DNA of 9,651 bases from a candidate division TA06 bacterium. GTDB lineage: Bacteria; Ratteibacteria; UBA8468; MWAK01. The position numbers and the translations under genes are program-made. Location: assembly GCA_022704925.1 (NCBI GenBank), contig JAKJFK010000052.1, positions 1 through 9,651 of the forward strand, given 5' to 3'. Each line of letters opens with the position of its first letter. The first letter of the stretch is position 1. Positions 6,112-9,651 of this stretch are shown here, in pieces. Below the pieces are notes generated by a model. That model was given only the letters and a program-made list of their open reading frames with translations, was not told the origin of the DNA and ran no database searches.

Positions 6112-7434
6112 ATGGCGGGAGAACGGGATTTCTGCGTTACCGATTTCGGGGCCCGGGGCGGCGGCCCGGCGCCGGAGCACCCGGCCTTCCAGCGGGCGAT
6201 CGACGCCTGCGTCCGGGCCGGCGGCGGCCGGGTCCGGGTGCCGGCCGGCCGCTATCTCTGCGGCGGGCTGACCCTGGGTTCGGGTCTGGAACTCCGCCTG
6301 GAAGCGGGCGCGGTCATCCGGGCCAGTACCCGGGTCGAGGATTATGCCCACCTGCCGCTTCCGGTCCTCTTCTACGCCCGCGATTCCGAGCGGATTACCC
6401 TCCGGGGGCCGGGCCGGGTCGACGGCCAGGCGACCGGCCAAGTCCCCTGGCCGCGGCCGAAGTTCCGCCGCCGCACCCTCTACTTCGATTCCTGCCGGTC
6501 CGTCCGGGTCGAAGAAGCCGCCTTCGAAAACTCTGATTCCTGGACGCTGCACTTTTTCCGCTGCGAGCGGGTTGAAGTCCGGAAAGTCGAAATTCTGAAC
6601 GATCCCGAGCATATCAACTCCGACGGCATCGACCCGGACAGCTCCCGCGACGTCATCATTTCCGACTGTCATATCCGGGCCGGCGACGACTGCGTCGTCC
6701 TTAAATCCAACAGCCCGGAGCATCCCTGTGAAAACATCGTGGTGACCGGCTGCCGGCTGGAGACCACCTGTTCGGCGCTGAAACTGGGCACCGAGAGCCG
6801 GGGGGCCATCCGGCAGGTCTCCTTCAACAACTGCGTGATTACCAACACGCCGCTGGCCCTGGCCTGCTTCATGAAGGACGGCGGCTGTTACGAGGACGTG
6901 CTCTTCGAAGACATCCGGATCGAAACCGCCGACCGGCTCGGCCATCCGGAATGGCCGATCTTCGTCGACCTTAACCTGCGGACCGAAACCTCGGCGCCGG
7001 GCCGGATACGCAACCTACGGTTCCGCAACCTGGAGATCGTCAGTTCCGGGACCTGCCTCATCCAGGGGCTGCGCCGCCGCCCGGTCGAGGCGCTGCGCCT
7101 CCAGGACATCCTTTTCCGGGCCGCCGGTCCGGTGGATTTTTCCCGCCGTCTCAAGATGAATGGCGGCCGCCAGGAGGCCCATTCCCAGCTTGAGGATTAC
7201 GCCCGGACCCCCGCCTACTTCATCCTGGCCAACGTTGATGACTTCGGTCTGGAGAATCTCCGGCTGGAATCGGTCGGCCCGGAGCTGCCGGCCGGCCTGC
7301 ACGACCTGGCCCTGCTGAACTGCCGGTGCGGCCGGGTGGCCGGCCTGGAGAACCGGATCCGATTCACCGGGCCGCGGCTGGATCCGGTCCTGACGGAGGA
7401 GACGCCGGCCGGATCGGTTGAATTTCCCGGGTAA
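6112..7434 (+). CDS. Glycoside hydrolase family 28 (polygalacturonase-like) beta-helix protein, no signal peptide
   Basis: The 440 residues begin with the GH28 opening: VTDFGARGGG (9-18), FQRAIDAC (26-33), GGGRVRVPAGRY (37-48), and a LEAGAVIRAS strand (63-72). The parallel beta-helix then carries NSDGIDPDSS (169-178), equivalent to the NTDG motif, and AGDDCVVLKS (190-199), equivalent to the paired catalytic aspartates D192/D193. At the position of the third GH28 motif (GHGxS, His and Ser) the protein reads CSALKLGTES (220-229), and I find no clear RIK motif, so substrate or mechanism may differ from polygalacturonase; some GH28 rhamnogalacturonan-type enzymes also depart here. There is no signal peptide or membrane segment, suggesting a cytoplasmic enzyme on imported oligosaccharides. 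AGGAG precedes the ATG. It is alone, with no transporter or sugar-catabolic neighbours in view. Family firm, substrate unknown. Confidence 0.85.
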   Translation: MAGERDFCVTDFGARGGGPAPEHPAFQRAIDACVRAGGGRVRVPAGRYLCGGLTLGSGLELRLEAGAVIRASTRVEDYAHLPLPVLFYARDSERITLRGPGRVDGQATGQVPWPRPKFRRRTLYFDSCRSVRVEEAAFENSDSWTLHFFRCERVEVRKVEILNDPEHINSDGIDPDSSRDVIISDCHIRAGDDCVVLKSNSPEHPCENIVVTGCRLETTCSALKLGTESRGAIRQVSFNNCVITNTPLALACFMKDGGCYEDVLFEDIRIETADRLGHPEWPIFVDLNLRTETSAPGRIRNLRFRNLEIVSSGTCLIQGLRRRPVEALRLQDILFRAAGPVDFSRRLKMNGGRQEAHSQLEDYARTPAYFILANVDDFGLENLRLESVGPELPAGLHDLALLNCRCGRVAGLENRIRFTGPRLDPVLTEETPAGSVEFPG

Positions 7435-7471
7435 TCGAATGGCCGGTTCCGGGGCTGAAAAAAGGGCCGCC

Positions 7472-7488
7472 GGCGTCCGGGGCACGCC
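7472..7488 (+). terminator. Possible weak terminator after the GH28 gene
   Basis: GGCGT (7472-7476) and ACGCC (7484-7488) can pair around a 7-nt loop, followed by TGATTTTGCTTT. The stem is only 5 bp and the T-run is interrupted; it also runs into the next promoter, so this is a tentative call. Confidence 0.3.
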
Positions 7489-7493
7489 TGATT

Positions 7494-7521
7494 TTGCTTT
7501 CATTATCTTTTAAGTTATACT
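7494..7521 (+). promoter_or_regulatory. Promoter for the acetolactate decarboxylase gene
   Basis: TTGCTT (7494-7499) and TATACT (7516-7521) are 16 nt apart in the most AT-rich patch of the window. Transcription near 7528 would give a leader of about 60 nt before the ATG at 7587. The extended -10, GTTATACT, is identical to that at 1860-1867. Confidence 0.55.
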
Positions 7522-7576
7522 GATTGAAAAGACATTCCGGGTGTTTTTTGTGCAAGCCGAAAAACTTGCCGATTCG

Positions 7577-7582
7577 AAGGAG
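7577..7582 (+). promoter_or_regulatory. Shine-Dalgarno site that fixes the decarboxylase start
   Basis: AAGGAG lies 4 nt before the ATG at 7587. An in-frame TTG at 7524 would lie upstream of the expected transcription start and would bury the signal peptide, so 7587 is preferred. Confidence 0.8.
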
Positions 7583-7586
7583 CGAC

Positions 7587-8360
7587 ATGAAAATCCGTTT
7601 GGCCGCGACAATCCTGATGGTGCTTTTTTTCGGTGCCGGCTGCGCCGGGCTGGCGCCCAACCGGGAACTCCTGTACCAGACCTCGACGCTGGATGCCCTG
7701 CTTGAGGGTGACTACCAGGGGCGGCTGACCATCGGCCAGTTGAAGCGCCACGGCGATTTCGGCATTGGCACCCTGGCCGATCTGGACGGCGAACTGGCCG
7801 GGCTGGACGGCCGCTTCTACCAGGTGCGGGCCGACGGAAAGGTCTTCCTGGTGCCGGACGAAGGCAGCACTCCCTTCGCGGCCGTTACCTTTTTCGAGGC
7901 CGACCGCCGTCTTGACCTGACCGGTCCGCTCGATTACGAGGGGCTGAAAATCCGGCTCGACCGCGAGATAAAGAGGGACCTTTTTGGCGCGGTCAAGATA
8001 TCCGGCCGTTTCCGCCGGGTGAAGACCCGCAGCGTGCCGAAACAGGCGCGCCCTTACCCGCCCCTGGCCGCGGTCACCGACCGTCAGCCGGTTTTCGAGT
8101 TCCAGGACCTGGAGGGCGTGCTGGTCGGCTTCTACTGCCCGGAATTCGTCGGCACCGTCAACGCGGCCGGTTATCACCTCCATTTTCTGGCTGCTGATCT
8201 TTCCGGCGGCGGCCACCTGCTTGACTGCGAATTGGTCGAAGGAACGCTGGAGATTGATTATACCCCGGACCTTTACCTGGCGTTGCCGGGCGAGACCGCG
8301 GCCGGCCGCGGCTTGAACCCGGCCGAGAAGAAGCGCGAGCTGGAGCGGGTTGAAAAGTGA
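7587..8360 (+). CDS. Alpha-acetolactate decarboxylase with a lipoprotein-type signal
   Basis: The 257-residue protein begins with a short positive N-region (MKIR), a hydrophobic stretch (residues 5-15) and G-A-G-C at 16-19, a plausible though imperfect lipobox with C19 as the lipidated residue. The rest is a full acetolactate decarboxylase (BudA/AlsD family): LLYQTSTLDALLEG (28-41), TIGQLKRHGDFGIGT (48-62), E69 in LDGEL, FYQVRADG, VKTRSVP (145-151) with R148, EGVLVGFYCP (176-185), and the zinc ligands H197 and H199 in GYHLHF plus H210 in GGHLLD, whose spacing equals that of the Bacillus brevis enzyme. It converts 2-acetolactate to acetoin and CO2. Export is known for the B. brevis enzyme, so an extracytoplasmic, membrane-anchored form is credible. 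No acetolactate synthase or LysR regulator gene is in view. It precedes an aldo/keto reductase gene by 52 nt. Confidence 0.92.
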   Translation: MKIRLAATILMVLFFGAGCAGLAPNRELLYQTSTLDALLEGDYQGRLTIGQLKRHGDFGIGTLADLDGELAGLDGRFYQVRADGKVFLVPDEGSTPFAAVTFFEADRRLDLTGPLDYEGLKIRLDREIKRDLFGAVKISGRFRRVKTRSVPKQARPYPPLAAVTDRQPVFEFQDLEGVLVGFYCPEFVGTVNAAGYHLHFLAADLSGGGHLLDCELVEGTLEIDYTPDLYLALPGETAAGRGLNPAEKKRELERVEK

Positions 8361-8400
8361 CCCCGGGGGGTTCCCGGCCGGGCTGGGCCTTGAGGTGAAA

Positions 8401-8405
8401 AGGAG
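8401..8405 (+). promoter_or_regulatory. Shine-Dalgarno site for the aldo/keto reductase
   Basis: AGGAG lies 7 nt before the ATG at 8413. An in-frame TTG at 8350, overlapping the end of the decarboxylase gene, would add 21 residues unlike the family's start and is not used here. Confidence 0.75.
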
Positions 8406-8412
8406 AAGAGGC

Positions 8413-9390
8413 ATGGAGAAACGAAGGTTGGGTTGGACCGAATTGGAGTTGACCTCGGTCGGACTGGGGACCTGGGCGATCGGCGGCCCGGGCTTGAAGT
8501 TCAGCTGGGGCCCCCAGGATGACCGGGAGTCGGTCCGAACCATCCGCCACGCCCTGGAGCTGGGCATCAACTGGATTGATACCGCCGCCGTTTACGGTCT
8601 GGGCCACTCGGAGACGGTGGTCGGGCAAGCGCTCCGGGGCCTGGACGAAAAACCGATCGTTGCCACCAAGTGCTGCCGGGTCAGCGACGGCGCCGGCGGC
8701 GCGACCTTCCGTTTTGACCGGGCTTCGGTCCGGGCCGAGGCCGAGGCGAGCCTGAAGCGGCTGGGGGTGGAGCGGATCGATCTTTACCAGATTCACCATC
8801 CCGGCGAGGGTGACTCCTTCCTGGAGGCCTGGGAGACGATCGCCGACCTGGTGCGCGAAGGGAAGGTTCGCTACGGCGGAGTCTCGAATTTCAGCCGGGA
8901 GCAGGTTGAGCGGGCCCTGAAGATCCATCCGGTCGCCTCGCTGCAGCCGCCTTACAGCCTGCTGCGCCGCGACATCGAGTCCGGACTGCTGGAATTCTGC
9001 GGCGCGAACCGGATCGGGGTGGTCGCTTACAGCCCGATGCAGAAGGGCATCCTGACCGACAAGTTCACCCGGGACTGGGTGGCCGGCCTGCCGGCCGACG
9101 ACCACCGCCGGAACGACCCCCGCTTCCAGGGATTGGCCCTGGAGGTCAACCTGGACTTCGTGGCCCGGTTGCGGGAGATCGCCGCGGCCGGGAACCTGAC
9201 GATCGGCCAGCTGGCCATCGCCTGGGTCCTGCGGCGGACCGAGGTGACCGCCGCCATCGTCGGCGCCCGCCATCCTTACCAGATCGAGGAGACCGTCCAG
9301 GCCTCGGGCCGCGCTTTGACCCCCCGGGAAATCGAAGCCGTCGGCCGCCTGCTCTCGGAGTTCGAGTCCGACGAACGCTTGAAGGTTTGA
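8413..9390 (+). CDS. Aldo/keto reductase
   Basis: From the ATG at 8413 the protein is 325 residues, normal for the family, and opens as expected (MEKRRLG, then VGLGTWAIGG). It is a TIM-barrel NADPH-dependent reductase with the catalytic tetrad D56 and Y61 (WIDTAAVYG), K86 (VATKCC) and H128 (YQIHHP). Further family landmarks are GVSNF (156-160), AYSPMQKGILT (205-215), which helps hold the cofactor, and IVGARHPYQIEE (282-293) near the C-terminus. The closest recognisable group is the YhdN/IolS-like AKR11-type enzymes with broad carbonyl specificity. Substrate cannot be read from sequence. It follows the acetolactate decarboxylase by 52 nt, which permits co-transcription and a speculative role on acetoin or diacetyl; it might equally be an unrelated detoxifying reductase. 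The next gene's ribosome site overlaps its stop codon. Confidence 0.93.
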   Translation: MEKRRLGWTELELTSVGLGTWAIGGPGLKFSWGPQDDRESVRTIRHALELGINWIDTAAVYGLGHSETVVGQALRGLDEKPIVATKCCRVSDGAGGATFRFDRASVRAEAEASLKRLGVERIDLYQIHHPGEGDSFLEAWETIADLVREGKVRYGGVSNFSREQVERALKIHPVASLQPPYSLLRRDIESGLLEFCGANRIGVVAYSPMQKGILTDKFTRDWVAGLPADDHRRNDPRFQGLALEVNLDFVARLREIAAAGNLTIGQLAIAWVLRRTEVTAAIVGARHPYQIEETVQASGRALTPREIEAVGRLLSEFESDERLKV

Positions 9391-9399
9391 GGAGACGGC

Positions 9400-9651
9400 A
9401 TGGAAATAAGAGGAGCACTCCCGTCTGATGTCCCGGCCATACTGGAGATGACCGCGGCCGCCTGGGCCGGGGTGACGATCGCCGGCCGGCTGGAGGAGCG
9501 TTACGGGAAGATCGAGGGGCGTCCCTGGCACGAATACAAACGGGGCGACCTGGAGAGGTTCTGCGTCGAGAACCTCGACCGGGTCCTGGTGGCGCTGGAA
9601 GGGGACCGGTTGGTCGGCTATGCCACCTACAGCCTTGACCCGGAACGGCGG
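9400..9651 (+). CDS. GNAT family N-acetyltransferase, N-terminal part (cut by window end)
   Basis: An ATG 9 nt after the reductase stop, with GGAG running on from the stop codon (TGAGGAG), opens a frame of 84 residues that continues past the edge. It starts MEIRGALPSDVPAILEM, the usual first strand and helix of GNAT acetyltransferases, and later has VLVALEGDRLVGYATYSLD, matching strands beta-2 and beta-3 that lead toward the acetyl-CoA motif. That motif lies beyond the window, so the family call rests on the fold's N-terminal pattern only. It is unlike the acetyltransferase at 1951-2937. Tight spacing suggests it belongs to the same transcript as the reductase. Confidence 0.75.
   Translation, partial: MEIRGALPSDVPAILEMTAAAWAGVTIAGRLEERYGKIEGRPWHEYKRGDLERFCVENLDRVLVALEGDRLVGYATYSLDPERR

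Noticed and set aside
5259-6536. 425-codon open frame on the plus strand
   Set aside because: It runs antisense to glmU, then out of frame through the GH28 gene; the composition is low-complexity Gly/Pro/Arg with no conserved domain.
5686-6945. 419-codon open frame on the minus strand
   Set aside because: It overlaps both glmU (another frame) and the GH28 gene, and would have to cross the divergent promoter region.
7531-7550. AAGACA/TGTTTT pairing followed by T's as a leader attenuator before the decarboxylase gene
   Set aside because: The stem is short, AT-rich and includes a G-U pair, so it would be too weak to act as a terminator.
7515-8570. 351-codon open frame on the minus strand
   Set aside because: It is antisense to the acetolactate decarboxylase gene, whose motifs are complete; it has no recognisable domain.
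8158-9531. 457-codon open frame on the minus strand
   Set aside because: It lies opposite the decarboxylase, reductase and GNAT genes, all with intact family motifs. Its translation is Pro/Gly/Gln/Asp-rich with no motif, as expected from GC-biased third positions.
1-9651. Abundant GGCCGG/CCGG strings as possible dispersed repeats
   Set aside because: They fall mostly in codons (Ala GCC, Gly GGC, Arg CGG) and follow composition; no longer unit recurs around them.

Overview
This window is a 9.65 kb piece of a high-GC bacterial chromosome, densely packed with ordinary-looking genes. Arg is mostly CGG, and Ala, Gly and Pro mostly end in C or G, which produces very frequent GGCCGG strings and many long false reading frames opposite the real genes. 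Shine-Dalgarno sites (AGGAGG, AAGGAG), sigma-70-like promoters and a lipoprotein signal show it is bacterial. I see no rRNA or other marker that fixes the phylum. There are no tRNAs, CRISPR arrays, insertion sequences or phage genes.

Left block, + strand: the 3' end of ligA (NAD-dependent DNA ligase, BRCT domain) is followed 7 nt later by a glyoxalase-II-like metallo-beta-lactamase-fold hydrolase, and 22 nt after that by a XerD-type tyrosine recombinase, probably one transcript. A well-formed promoter (TTGCGA-17-TATACT) then opens a second unit: an Eis-like GNAT acetyltransferase and a glutamate-type amino-acid dehydrogenase whose start is set by a strong AGGAGGT site.

Middle block, - strand: a two-gene operon, a short GlmU-like UTP-dependent sugar-1-phosphate nucleotidyltransferase followed by prs (PRPP synthetase), with a 4-nt ATGA overlap. 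It has its own promoter on the right, and a perfect 12-bp hairpin followed by a T-rich run terminates it on the left, in the convergent gap with the dehydrogenase gene.

Right block, + strand: a GH28-family (polygalacturonase-like) beta-helix protein without a signal peptide, divergent from the glmU/prs operon. A second clear promoter then leads into an acetolactate decarboxylase carrying a lipoprotein-type signal, an aldo/keto reductase, and the start of another GNAT acetyltransferase cut by the window edge. The decarboxylase makes acetoin from acetolactate. The neighbouring reductase could in principle act on a carbonyl product, but nothing in the sequence proves a link.

I do not see a new multi-gene system. 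The points most worth checking are the lipoprotein-anchored, apparently orphan acetolactate decarboxylase, the cytoplasmic GH28 protein lacking the usual His catalytic-site motif, the one-domain GlmU, and the unusual active-site loops of the dehydrogenase.
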